Position numbers and translations under genes: made by a program | The notes under the pieces: generated by a model | Seen by the model: only the letters and a program-made list of their open reading frames with translations | Told to the model about the DNA's origin: nothing | The model's database searches: none | DNA from: a virus | Direction: 5' to 3' (one strand) | IMG/VR virus record: IMGVR_UViG_3300030331_005113 | Span: 1 to 27,101 of that record | DNA: 27,101 bases | In this document: positions 16,482 to 24,004 of the stretch, piece by piece | Layout of the letters: each line of letters begins with the position of its first letter | Numbering within the stretch: the stretch's first letter is position 1

Positions 16482-16888
16482 TATTGTATTAATATATTTA
16501 AATTATCTGTTACTCCTAAATTTATAATTTCATATGTAAGAGTAAAATTAACTTCATTCCTATCGGGGTCATTATTAAATTGTAATTGTTGTACAACTAC
16601 ATTTGGAAACAATATAGCAATGTCTGATTGTATTTTTGTTTCTAAATCTTCCATTGTAGAATCTACTATATTTTCAAATAATAAATTCCTTAAATTAGCC
16701 CCAAAATTAGGTCTAAATACTCTTTCTCCCTTATTTGTTAGCAAATAATTTAACAGATTTGCTTTTGTTTGCTCCCTGGTTGTAAACGTAGGTATAAATA
16801 CAGCATCCCCATCTAGTGGGAAACCAAATCCAACTGCTCTACTAGGTTGGAGATCTATAGGATTTTTACTTTGTATTAACCTTGCCAT
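16481..16888 (-). CDS. Baseplate wedge protein, gp25-like
   Basis: This 135-residue protein belongs to the gp25/lysozyme-like baseplate family found in contractile tails and type VI secretion, where it joins the wedge to sheath and tube initiation. The family motif is visible as GERVFRPNFG at about 54-63, followed by 'LRNLLFENI'; the C-terminal strand pair 'VNFTLTYEI' is also typical. Length is normal for the family (T4 gp25 is 132 residues). Despite the family name it is not expected to be an active lysozyme. It precedes gp6 with a TAATG overlap. The leader GTAAATAAAAATA lacks a Shine-Dalgarno sequence. Confidence 0.92.
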   Translation of the reverse strand: MARLIQSKNPIDLQPSRAVGFGFPLDGDAVFIPTFTTREQTKANLLNYLLTNKGERVFRPNFGANLRNLLFENIVDSTMEDLETKIQSDIAILFPNVVVQQLQFNNDPDRNEVNFTLTYEIINLGVTDNLNILIQ

Positions 16889-16893
16889 TATTT

Positions 16894-17247
16894 TTATTTA
16901 CGAGACATTAAACTTGTTATTTGACTCATGTCAACTTCTCCTGGGGGTAAAGTACCATTAGCTGTATCCATACCTGCTTGAGGTACAAATGTTTGGGCAT
17001 TACTACTATTAAAGCTAGCTGCTGTATCACCTAATATATTTTCATATGCTGCTCTTTTAGCTTCTGCAGTCATAGTAGGCGTTTGTGGAGCTTTTGGAGT
17101 AGCACTTTCTACTATTGGAGGAGTATAAGTTGGTTGAGTTATAACTTTTGGAGTTTTAACAGCTTCCAATAAAATTTCCTTCAATTCTTCTTGAATTGCC
17201 TCTTTTACGGCTTCTTTTATTATTGTTTTTAATGCTGATGTCTTCAT
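16894..17247 (-). CDS. Small helical protein of the baseplate operon
   Basis: This 117-residue protein starts with an amphipathic helix (SALKTIIKEAVKEAIQEELK) continuing to about residue 31, followed by a Pro/Thr-rich and probably disordered stretch and a short C-terminal segment. There is no membrane helix or enzymatic motif. It lies between the 581-residue structural protein and gp25, with five bases before gp25, so a minor virion or assembly role is likely. The ATG at 17247 is fused to a TATAAATAAA element, leaving almost no leader if that element is a promoter. I do not recognise the family. Confidence 0.75.
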   Translation of the reverse strand: MKTSALKTIIKEAVKEAIQEELKEILLEAVKTPKVITQPTYTPPIVESATPKAPQTPTMTAEAKRAAYENILGDTAASFNSSNAQTFVPQAGMDTANGTLPPGEVDMSQITSLMSRK

Positions 17248-17263
17248 TTTATTTATAAATATT
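17247..17263 (-). promoter_or_regulatory. AT-rich upstream motif, copy B (doubtful promoter)
   Basis: The minus strand reads AATATTTATAAATAAAA, whose last base is the A of the ATG of the 117-residue gene. It contains TATAAATA. With T4 late-promoter spacing transcription would begin inside or after the start codon, so it may instead act as an A-rich translation-initiation element or drive the next gene. Confidence 0.3.
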
Positions 17264-17277
17264 AAATTATTAAGTTT

Positions 17278-19023
17278 TTATTGTGCTTCTATTTCAAATT
17301 TCGAATAGTTTCCTGAGCTGCCATCAAAATTACCATCATAACTAATTAATTCTAATTCGTATTGGAATATTCCTAAATTGCTAGCTACGGTTCCATTTGC
17401 AAATGTTGGGTTTATAGGCCAATATTCTGGTTTTGGTCCTATTGTACTTGCGTAATATCCTTGAGGGTTATTTTGGGTTGTTATAAACTCACCATCATCT
17501 GCTATTTGTTCTTCCATAAAGAAACTATACCCAGGAACACCTTGTTTGTATATTCTTAAAAATGCCCTTGAATTTCCATCTAGAGGGAAGCTACCTCCAT
17601 ATGTTTCCATTCTTATTTTAACAGGTCTACTAACTACAAATGATCCTGATGCTATTAGTCTATTAGGGTTTACTGTTGTAATTGGGGTTGGTGATGAAAA
17701 ATAAAAAGCAGGTGGTAAAGGTGGATCTTGGCTACCAGTCGGACTTGGTGGATCATCGCTTCCTCCTACTAAATCTACATCTACTGTACCAAAAGCTCCA
17801 GGAGGTGCTATTTGTGGGTTTGGTCTTGTATTAAAATATTCCTGTGTTCCAGATTCTGGTTTTCCTCTTACTTCAGATGAATCCGTTACTGTTGGTAAAG
17901 CAAGTAAATTTATACCTTTTAGATAATTATCTAATTTAAATTTCATTTCTTTTACTAATATACTAACAGAAGTTGAAAAAGAATATCTAGCTTGACCTCC
18001 AGGATCATTATATAATATTATTTCACCTACAGGTTCATTAAATTTTCCTCTTACAAAGATGCTACCTTCATTAACTTCTGGATCTGATGTAAAATCTCTT
18101 GTTGCCCTTATTTTTCTTGAAGGAAAAGGAAATTCATTATTAGGATTATTTACTAATTCTAGTAAAAAACCTTTATAAAAGAATGGAAAACTTGCTATTA
18201 ATGCTTCCTCATCCTCTATATTAATTAATTCAAGTGAATTATCTCCTGATGATAGTAGAGCTGCATTTAACTCTCCGGCTACTTGATCATTTATTTCATT
18301 AATATCATCTTGTGTTACATCGGGACATAAAGGACCTAATTCTAAAGTTGATTGTACCAATGTTAACATTGATAATGCAGGCCCTATAGCAGATTCTAAA
18401 GATCCTACGGCTTGAATTGTTTGATTTAATGTACCAGATACCTCTTTTACCATGGGTCCTATAAAACTAATTGTACCCTTACCAGTTTCAACTATTTTAT
18501 CTAATCTAATCAAAGAACTAGATAAAATTGTTAATACTTTTACAGGTAAAGCTACTGCAGGTGCTCCAAAAGCTGTTGGTATCGGAATTGCTTTAATTAC
18601 TTTTATTGCATTACTAACCGAGTCTACTACTCCTTCTAAGGATTGACCTGTAGCTGATATTTGTTGTAGGGGTGATTGTAAGTCTACTAAAGCTGATTTT
18701 AGTTTATTTGAGTTTTCAATAATACCTGTTAGATTTGATTTTGTATTATCAATTGCACCTAAAGCTGCATCTCGTCTATTTGGTGGAATAGGTGGAACAC
18801 TACAAACTACTTCAGGTACAGTTATACTAGCAGGATCAATTGTACCATTTAACACTGCTAATGGGTCAAAAGGCAAGGCAGCAGGATCAATACCTGATTT
18901 TTTAAGGGTATTTAAAGATTCTTTTATTATTTTATCTTTCATTTCAATAACAGAAGACTGTACTCTACCAGAGTCTTTAACCATACCAAAAATTTGTTTA
19001 CCTATTAATTTTGCTACACTCAT
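17278..19023 (-). CDS. Large structural protein between the spike and gp25 genes
   Basis: This 581-residue protein has an alpha-helical N-terminal half with hydrophobic, Ala/Ile/Val-rich stretches (for example 'AIKVIKAIPIPTAFGAPAVA' near 140-160) and a beta-rich C-terminal half with Pro-rich linkers (DDPPSPTGSQDPPLPPAFYF near 430-450). The final 100 residues look like a small beta sandwich. Its ATG overlaps the stop of the spike-like gene as TAATG. Position beside hub genes allows a tail-hub, tape-measure-associated or spike-accessory role, but it is short for a tape measure and I do not recognise a family. Virion location is inferred from context. Confidence 0.85.
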   Translation of the reverse strand: MSVAKLIGKQIFGMVKDSGRVQSSVIEMKDKIIKESLNTLKKSGIDPAALPFDPLAVLNGTIDPASITVPEVVCSVPPIPPNRRDAALGAIDNTKSNLTGIIENSNKLKSALVDLQSPLQQISATGQSLEGVVDSVSNAIKVIKAIPIPTAFGAPAVALPVKVLTILSSSLIRLDKIVETGKGTISFIGPMVKEVSGTLNQTIQAVGSLESAIGPALSMLTLVQSTLELGPLCPDVTQDDINEINDQVAGELNAALLSSGDNSLELINIEDEEALIASFPFFYKGFLLELVNNPNNEFPFPSRKIRATRDFTSDPEVNEGSIFVRGKFNEPVGEIILYNDPGGQARYSFSTSVSILVKEMKFKLDNYLKGINLLALPTVTDSSEVRGKPESGTQEYFNTRPNPQIAPPGAFGTVDVDLVGGSDDPPSPTGSQDPPLPPAFYFSSPTPITTVNPNRLIASGSFVVSRPVKIRMETYGGSFPLDGNSRAFLRIYKQGVPGYSFFMEEQIADDGEFITTQNNPQGYYASTIGPKPEYWPINPTFANGTVASNLGIFQYELELISYDGNFDGSSGNYSKFEIEAQ

Positions 19024-20258
19024 TATTTACTTTTACTTACTACAGATTTATATTTTCTTATGCTGTTAACCATTTTATTTGCTTGAATAACTACTTTTGC
19101 TGATTTAGGAATTAATTTAGAATTTGGTTTTTTAGGAGGAAATTCGGACATAGGTACAGTACATGCTTGAGCCATAGATTTTATTGTTTTTAATAAATCT
19201 TCAAAATCATTTAAAAATGTATCTCCTAAAATAATAGGTTCTGTTGCATATTTATCTCCTAAATATATTTCTTTTGATTGTATAACTGTTTTAGGAGTAT
19301 CTATATTTACACTATTTAAAGAATTTAAATTAATAGTATCAAAGGAACTTAATAAAATATTATCATTTTTAGCATTAAATAATATTCTGCCAGAATTAAT
19401 AACTACTTGTTCACTATCAAATTCATTGGTTGAAACGGGGGAACTAAAATATGAATTATAACTTTTACTAGCCACTTCAATAGGTAAAGCTTGTGTTGAA
19501 GTTAAGTAAATGCTTGATAAATCTGTATTTATATCTTCAACTTGAGGCACCCAAGGTTCTGTAGATTCATCATGTTGTCCATTTTTTAAAATCATAATTG
19601 GATCCCCGTCTTCTCCAGTTTTAGACCATGTATTAGGTATAGGTGCATTTAATACTGTTGATCCTAATCTAATAGTATTACCCCATCTACCTTGATAGAT
19701 GTAATCACCTTCATAGGGTACTAAATTTCTTATATCTAATTTTTCTTGAAATGTGTCTCCTAACTCAATTTCAGTACCACCATCAGTTACTCTTCTAACA
19801 TTCCCTGTTGAAGTTTGTTGATAATCTTGTTGTTGTGATTCTGGTACTGTATCTGGGTTATTTATAGGGTTAGGTATAGCATTATGATGTGTACTGCTCC
19901 AAATATTTACAGATTGAAAATAATAATATGTTACCTCATTTACATCTGCCTGTATATTACTATTAGGCATAGTCATAACATAAACAATTTCATTTTTTAA
20001 AGGTATAGCTGACACACTAGGAAATAAGGGCCGTGCAAAATTATCTGTCTCAAAACTTGGATTTGGGTTTGGTTCATTTATTCTATCAAAAAAGATACAT
20101 CCTATAGAACTCCAATCTCCATATTTATTAAAAACTTCTGTTTCTGTTGTATCATCAAGTATAGGATGAATTACCCTAGCCGCAAAAATATTAGACTGGG
20201 CTACATTAACACCCGCTTGAGGGGTTATAGATGTTAATCCTGTGGGAGATTTTAACAT
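19023..20258 (-). CDS. Baseplate spike/hub protein, gp5-like without lysozyme
   Basis: This 411-residue protein has 'YEGDYIYQGRWGNTIRLGS' at about 183-200, typical of OB-fold hub or spike proteins. From about 290 to 345 it has short repeated strands (ILFNAKNDNILLSSFDTINL, then SVNIDTPKTVIQSKEIYLGD) ending in 'ATEPIILGD', which fits a beta-helical or gpV/VgrG-type spike. A Lys-rich C-terminal tail follows. T4 gp5 carries a lysozyme domain between these parts; none is seen here, since the connecting segment is short and Ser/Thr/Asn-rich. It is coupled by TAATG to both neighbours. I infer the central spike at the tail tip; another hub protein is an alternative. Confidence 0.75.
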   Translation of the reverse strand: MLKSPTGLTSITPQAGVNVAQSNIFAARVIHPILDDTTETEVFNKYGDWSSIGCIFFDRINEPNPNPSFETDNFARPLFPSVSAIPLKNEIVYVMTMPNSNIQADVNEVTYYYFQSVNIWSSTHHNAIPNPINNPDTVPESQQQDYQQTSTGNVRRVTDGGTEIELGDTFQEKLDIRNLVPYEGDYIYQGRWGNTIRLGSTVLNAPIPNTWSKTGEDGDPIMILKNGQHDESTEPWVPQVEDINTDLSSIYLTSTQALPIEVASKSYNSYFSSPVSTNEFDSEQVVINSGRILFNAKNDNILLSSFDTINLNSLNSVNIDTPKTVIQSKEIYLGDKYATEPIILGDTFLNDFEDLLKTIKSMAQACTVPMSEFPPKKPNSKLIPKSAKVVIQANKMVNSIRKYKSVVSKSK

Positions 20259-20599
20259 TAGTCTTCTTTTTTATTTTGTATTTTTTCCATTTCAGCAAGT
20301 AATTCTTCTTTTTCGGCTTCGGTAATACCTAAAGCATCTTCTCCAGCACTATTATTAACTACTCTTTGAATAATAGTAGCCATTTTAATTAAGGCATCAT
20401 CATTTTTTACTCCTATTTCCATGTATTCCTTAATAAGAGGTACTATAAGAGTAGCATCTCCTATTTCTTGTACTAAAGGTTTTAATTCCGAAATTAAAGC
20501 TGTTACTTGTTCTGATTTTTTCTTTTGGTTTAAATAAATTTCTTCTAGAATATCAGAAAATTTTTTGTCCCCAAACACAATTGAATCTAGTTGGCTCAT
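20258..20599 (-). CDS. Small helical protein before the spike gene
   Basis: This 113-residue protein is predicted helical throughout and acidic/basic mixed, opening MSQLDSIVFGDKKFSDILEE and ending in a charged 'EKEELLAEMEKIQNKKED'. There is no membrane segment. Its stop overlaps the spike gene start as TAATG, so the two are probably co-translated. In T4 the hub genes are accompanied by small assembly proteins (gp26, gp28, gp51), and this could be a functional analogue, but I see no specific similarity. A candidate late promoter lies just upstream. Confidence 0.8.
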   Translation of the reverse strand: MSQLDSIVFGDKKFSDILEEIYLNQKKKSEQVTALISELKPLVQEIGDATLIVPLIKEYMEIGVKNDDALIKMATIIQRVVNNSAGEDALGITEAEKEELLAEMEKIQNKKED

Positions 20600-20602
20600 A
20601 AT

Positions 20603-20618
20603 TTTTGATTATAAATAT
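20603..20618 (-). promoter_or_regulatory. Candidate late promoter, copy C
   Basis: The minus strand reads ATATTTATAATCAAAA, sharing ATATTTATAA and the A-rich tail with the three other copies. It lies between the sigma factor gene and the structural block, exactly where late transcription might begin. Expected leader would be nearly zero with T4 spacing. Confidence 0.42.
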
Positions 20619-20625
20619 AATTGAA

Positions 20626-21444
20626 TTAACCCTTTGAGCCCGGAAAATATCCATGTTCCAAATAAAACATATATTTTTCTTTAAATATTTTATGTAAAAC
20701 GTTTGATATTTTAGTTATTTTAGGTGTTTTTACATCAATCATTTCTCTAATATAGATATAAAGTGCTTTTTTGTTAAATACATCTATTTTATCTCTTTTT
20801 CTAAATAATTCTAATATAGCGTCAGCTATTTGAGCATCATTTCCCTTGGGAAATAATTCATATATTCTTTCAGTACAATAATCTACATATTGATCTATAA
20901 AGATATAAAGTTTATCTTCATATTTATACCCCTTATTAGACATTTCATCCCCTTCAAATTCTCCCTGTGTTACTTTTTCAATATTATCTTCCATTTTTTG
21001 AGATGAAATAAACCCCGGTTCCGAAGAATCTAAATTTGAGTAATTTGCTAAATCGGTTATTTGAATATTTTTTATTTTTTTACCATAATTTTTAGTATTA
21101 TACACTATTAACCATCTTTTAACTATAGTTCCAAAATAGGAATAGGCCTTAGCTCCCTTTTCTGGTTTGAATAGATGAATTTTAGATAGTAAAAATACCA
21201 TCAACTCATGTTGTAGATCTTCTAAATTTTCTACTTCAGTATAATAAAACTTAAATGTATGAATTATGTTTTGAGTAAGTTTATAAAAAGGATAGTGAAT
21301 ATAATTTTGGTATATTTCACTTCTTTCTTCTGAATCTAATTTTGGATCTAAGCTATTATACTTAACTATAGCAGCTTCTGTTTCTTTTGAAAAATATACT
21401 CTCCCTTTTCTTTCCCTTTTATTTTTCTCAATTATGTAATCCAT
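20626..21444 (-). CDS. Late-transcription sigma factor, gp55-like
   Basis: This 272-residue protein carries a sigma region 2-like segment at about 52-118: 'YYTEVENLEDLQHELMVFLL', then 'FKPEKGAKAYSYFGTIVKRW'. The D-L-x-x-E and F-x-P-E-K-G-x-x-x-x-x-Y-F patterns are those of sigma-70 core binding and -10 recognition, and the Y-F-G-T variant resembles T4 gp55. Such proteins direct host RNA polymerase to TATAAATA-type late promoters, usually with a sliding clamp and co-activator. It is longer than T4 gp55 (185 residues), with an extra helical C-terminal part, where promoter or clamp contacts could lie. It sits just before the baseplate block it would activate. A general sigma-like factor is the alternative. 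Confidence 0.75.
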   Translation of the reverse strand: MDYIIEKNKRERKGRVYFSKETEAAIVKYNSLDPKLDSEERSEIYQNYIHYPFYKLTQNIIHTFKFYYTEVENLEDLQHELMVFLLSKIHLFKPEKGAKAYSYFGTIVKRWLIVYNTKNYGKKIKNIQITDLANYSNLDSSEPGFISSQKMEDNIEKVTQGEFEGDEMSNKGYKYEDKLYIFIDQYVDYCTERIYELFPKGNDAQIADAILELFRKRDKIDVFNKKALYIYIREMIDVKTPKITKISNVLHKIFKEKYMFYLEHGYFPGSKG

Positions 21445-21450
21445 TTATTC

Positions 21451-21726
21451 TTAGATTTTTTTTATATTAAAATCATTAAGAATATCTTGTATTTGTTTAA
21501 TTGTTTTAAAGAAAAATCCTATTTCATCATCACTTTCAAACGAACCCTTAATGTCTAATTTTTTAATTTTTTCATCTGAAACCTCAATTACTCTAGATAT
21601 ATTATCTAAATATTTAAGATACCCTAGTAGAATATCTTCTTGTTTTTCGTTTTTGCGTAGTAGATTAATAGTCGTAAATCCTAGGACTACGACTATTATT
21701 GATAGTATTACTATTGCTATTATCAT
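21451..21726 (-). CDS. Small single-helix membrane protein
   Basis: This 91-residue protein starts with a hydrophobic helix (MIIAIVILSIIVVVLGFTTI, about 2-23) followed by Arg-Lys, giving an N-out, C-in topology by the positive-inside rule. The rest is a charged helical or coiled-coil region facing the cytoplasm. There is no signal-peptidase site or catalytic motif. Its start overlaps the HD gene stop as ATGA. A spanin or holin role cannot be claimed: the tail is cytoplasmic by charge and long for a holin. The function is unknown. Confidence 0.8.
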   Translation of the reverse strand: MIIAIVILSIIVVVLGFTTINLLRKNEKQEDILLGYLKYLDNISRVIEVSDEKIKKLDIKGSFESDDEIGFFFKTIKQIQDILNDFNIKKI

Positions 21727-22496
21727 AATTTATCAAATAAGTTTTTAAGTCCTTCACTTTTTATAGTATTTAAGGCTTTGGACTTAGTACTAGATTTTTT
21801 ATTTGAACTTAAGGTATAATTCTTTTTTGGTTCATCCACGCTATTTTTAAATGTGTGCAGCCATTCTTTTTCAAATTCAATTCTTGATGCCATCATGTCA
21901 GCATGGTGTATAATGTATATTAATGAAGTTCTTGGTTTTGTTTCAACCATAAAACTCTTAAAATACGACTCATTTGCTGGGTCATATAAACCATCATGTA
22001 ATTTAATCGCTAGGTGTTCATTATAAGATAATTTAATTCCTGCTTGTGTTAATAAGAAAATAGATCTATCTGGTACTGACATGTATGGGATCTTTTTATT
22101 AAATTGGTACATTTCACCCATATTTTTTTTCCTCCATTCGTCTTTAGATGGTATGTGAGCATATTCCTCACCATCACCCATTTTACCTAAATCATGATTA
22201 ATAGCAGCAAATATTAATTCTTCTACAGTGTATGTAGTAGTGTCTGCTCCCATTTTACTCCATATATTATGTAATTCTAAAGCACATTCTACTACACGAT
22301 TAACATGATCAATATATCCTCCTGGAAAAGCATTATGATACGCTTTTTTATGTGAAGCAGGCATAAGAACTAATTCGTCTTGATGCTTTTCATAAAATTT
22401 AAATAATAATTTTTTTCTTTCTCCTTTAATGTATTTACCAATATATCCTGTAAATATTTCCCAATTTTGGGATATTTTTTCTGCTGGTATGCTCAT
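21723..22496 (-). CDS. HD-domain phosphohydrolase
   Basis: This 257-residue protein has the metal-binding pattern of HD hydrolases: His64 in 'GGYIDHVNRVVECALELH', His101-Asp102 in 'INHDLGKMGDG', a further His at 161 or 167 (NEHLAIKLHDG) and His198-x-Asp200 in 'YIIHHADMMASRIE'. These coordinate divalent metals and act on phosphomonoesters or phosphodiesters of nucleotides or RNA. The arrangement 'NAFPGGYIDHV' resembles YhaM-like and related HD proteins. The substrate cannot be told from sequence; nucleotide-pool or signal-nucleotide removal are options. The Lys/Ser-rich C-terminus (about 225-257) is probably disordered. It overlaps the downstream membrane-protein gene by four bases. The leader AATAAATAAAAGTT lacks Shine-Dalgarno. 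Confidence 0.88.
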   Translation of the reverse strand: MSIPAEKISQNWEIFTGYIGKYIKGERKKLLFKFYEKHQDELVLMPASHKKAYHNAFPGGYIDHVNRVVECALELHNIWSKMGADTTTYTVEELIFAAINHDLGKMGDGEEYAHIPSKDEWRKKNMGEMYQFNKKIPYMSVPDRSIFLLTQAGIKLSYNEHLAIKLHDGLYDPANESYFKSFMVETKPRTSLIYIIHHADMMASRIEFEKEWLHTFKNSVDEPKKNYTLSSNKKSSTKSKALNTIKSEGLKNLFDKL

Positions 22497-22512
22497 AACT
22501 TTTATTTATTTA

Positions 22513-22707
22513 TTATCCGTTTCTTAATGCTGAGTGTTCTCTTTCTAACTGTGTTTCTAAATCTCTTAATACTGATTCTGTATTTTCGATTCTTTTGATA
22601 AAATCCTCAACTGGTTGTTGGGTTTTTACCATCATTTTTAGATTAGTTAAATTGCCCTGGATCTTATTAGTAAGTCTGACAATTGTTTCTGGGTTGCGTA
22701 ATGCCAT
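22513..22707 (-). CDS. Small coiled-coil protein
   Basis: This 64-residue protein opens MALRNPETIVRLTNKIQGNL and forms one or two helices with heptad spacing (VEDFIKRIENTESVLRDLET). No membrane segment or catalytic motif is present. It lies before the HD gene after a 120-base gap that may hold a promoter. I do not recognise a family. Confidence 0.75.
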   Translation of the reverse strand: MALRNPETIVRLTNKIQGNLTNLKMMVKTQQPVEDFIKRIENTESVLRDLETQLEREHSALRNG

Positions 22708-22827
22708 ATTATATTTATTTAATTAATGTTAATGAGGTTTTTATCCCCCTTATCCTATATCCTTTATTTTCTTATTTCTTTAAATCCCTGTATATTGAAT
22801 TTAATAAAAGGACTTTGTGATTCCTAG
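22708..22827 (-). other. Intergenic gap with three GGATA repeats
   Basis: This 120-base gap has no start codon leading to a usable frame. On the minus strand it contains AAAGGATATAGGATAAGGGG followed by GATAAAAA, that is three GGATA units at short spacing, unusual for such AT-rich DNA. A short AGGA/TCCT pair followed by TTTTATT near 22805-22825 could be a weak terminator but is only four base pairs. I see no clear promoter. Confidence 0.35.
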
Positions 22828-23286
22828 TTATTTTTGAAGTTCTATTGATTTTTCTTTAATTTTTAATAGTAATGCACATCTTTCATATAATTCATCTTGA
22901 ATAAAAAATTCAATCCCTTTATCAAGAGTATCAATAAATTCATTGTCAGAATAATGTTTGATGGCGTCTATATAACCTTGATTATCTAAATCTACTTCAG
23001 ATATATAAGACCAAGCTCTATTGAATACAACAAATTCTCCTGCTTCTTTAATATCATCTACATCAAAATCTTTATTGCTTTCTTTAAAAAACTTAAGAAC
23101 TTTTATGTTAAAATTTAAATGATTTAATATTAACTTTTTATACATTCCCACATGAAATATAGGTTTTTCCTTTAATTCATTAAATGTTTTAGCAGTATTA
23201 GTCCCATCAAGTTGTTCTCCTGGGATGAATAAACCAAATATATTAGTTAAATCAATCATTTTATTATACATATTCTTTAACTTCAT
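22828..23286 (-). CDS. Unknown acidic helical protein
   Basis: This 152-residue protein opens MKLKNMYNKMIDLTNIFGLF and is mostly helical with many acidic residues ('FKESNKDFDVDDIKEAGEFV', then 'ALLLKIKEKSIELQK' at the C-terminus). No motif is recognised and no membrane segment or signal peptide is seen. It is the first gene after the tRNA, with 26 bases between, and is followed by the 120-base gap. The ATG at 23286 has an A-rich leader (ATATATTAAAA). It is likely expressed given normal codon use, but a function cannot be suggested. Confidence 0.8.
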   Translation of the reverse strand: MKLKNMYNKMIDLTNIFGLFIPGEQLDGTNTAKTFNELKEKPIFHVGMYKKLILNHLNFNIKVLKFFKESNKDFDVDDIKEAGEFVVFNRAWSYISEVDLDNQGYIDAIKHYSDNEFIDTLDKGIEFFIQDELYERCALLLKIKEKSIELQK

Positions 23287-23312
23287 TTTTAATATATTTA
23301 GGTATAAGTTAG

Positions 23313-23386
<74 letters not shown>

Positions 23387-23393
23387 TTATTAA

Positions 23394-23564
23394 TTATTCT
23401 TTATCCGTCTTATCACTATAATAATCAATTTCGGATTCCCTTATTTCATTATATAGTTTTTCTTTATCTTCATCTGTTAGACTTTCCCACCATTCATCAT
23501 GTAATTTATTTATTTCTTCCATAGTAACAGGATCCGGGCTTTTTTTCCATTTATTTTTGCTCAT
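23394..23564 (-). CDS. Small charged protein (56 residues)
   Basis: A short frame starts with ATG at 23564, 14 bases inside the end of the preceding gene, and ends seven bases before the tRNA. The peptide MSKNKWKKSPDPVTMEEINK continues with 'LHDEWWESLTDEDKEKLYNE' and is charged and helical. The biased composition, amphipathic pattern and tight packing support a real gene. The sequence has the look of a small DNA- or protein-binding factor, but no family is recognised. Confidence 0.7.
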   Translation of the reverse strand: MSKNKWKKSPDPVTMEEINKLHDEWWESLTDEDKEKLYNEIRESEIDYYSDKTDKE

Positions 23565-23988
23565 TATTATCTAATTTAATTTCTTGTTTATTACCATCTT
23601 TATCTACATACTCTGCTTTACCAATTTTTAATTTATCTTTAGCATTTTGTAGCATAGTTTCTTTAGCTCTATCTATAGCATATTTTACTCCCCAAGGATA
23701 CATTTGTAGAAACTTTTCTCTACCTTGTTGTCTATATTGTTTTTGTAGTAAGGCATTTAATTTTTGTCTTGTTTTATATTCTTCAAATGTTTCGTCTTTA
23801 CTACGTTTATTACTTAGATCTACTCCTGTAAATGGATTTGCTTGAGCTTCTTCATATTTTTCTCTATTTTCCTCCATTTGTTTTAACATTTTTTCTTTAT
23901 ATTCTTGAGTTCTAGGATCATCTTTACGCATAGTTAAAGCTTCTGAACCAAAAGTAACTAATGTGTCATTATTTTCTTTTTTAGCCAT
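23551..23988 (-). CDS. Unknown charged helical protein
   Basis: This 145-residue protein is Lys/Glu/Gln-rich, with 'MLKQMEENREKYEEAQANPF' and 'LLQKQYRQQGREKFLQMYPW' as typical stretches and a short strand pair near the end (KAEYVDKDGNKQEIKLD). It lies 16 bases after the ligase stop and overlaps the next small gene by 14 bases. No signal peptide, membrane segment or catalytic motif is visible. The leader is AATAAAAATAAA without Shine-Dalgarno. Function unknown. Confidence 0.8.
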   Translation of the reverse strand: MAKKENNDTLVTFGSEALTMRKDDPRTQEYKEKMLKQMEENREKYEEAQANPFTGVDLSNKRSKDETFEEYKTRQKLNALLQKQYRQQGREKFLQMYPWGVKYAIDRAKETMLQNAKDKLKIGKAEYVDKDGNKQEIKLDNNEQK

Positions 23989-24004
23989 TTTATTTTTATT
24001 ATAA

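Noticed and set aside
18452-18646. Plus-strand open frame of 64 codons
   Set aside because: It is antisense to the 581-residue structural gene with no supporting feature.
21551-21748. Plus-strand open frame of 65 codons with hydrophobic residues
   Set aside because: It is the mirror of the membrane-protein gene; the hydrophobicity comes from complementary AT-rich codons.
22800-22827. Possible terminator hairpin AGGA/TCCT followed by TTTTATT
   Set aside because: A four-base-pair stem with a nine-base loop is too weak to claim.
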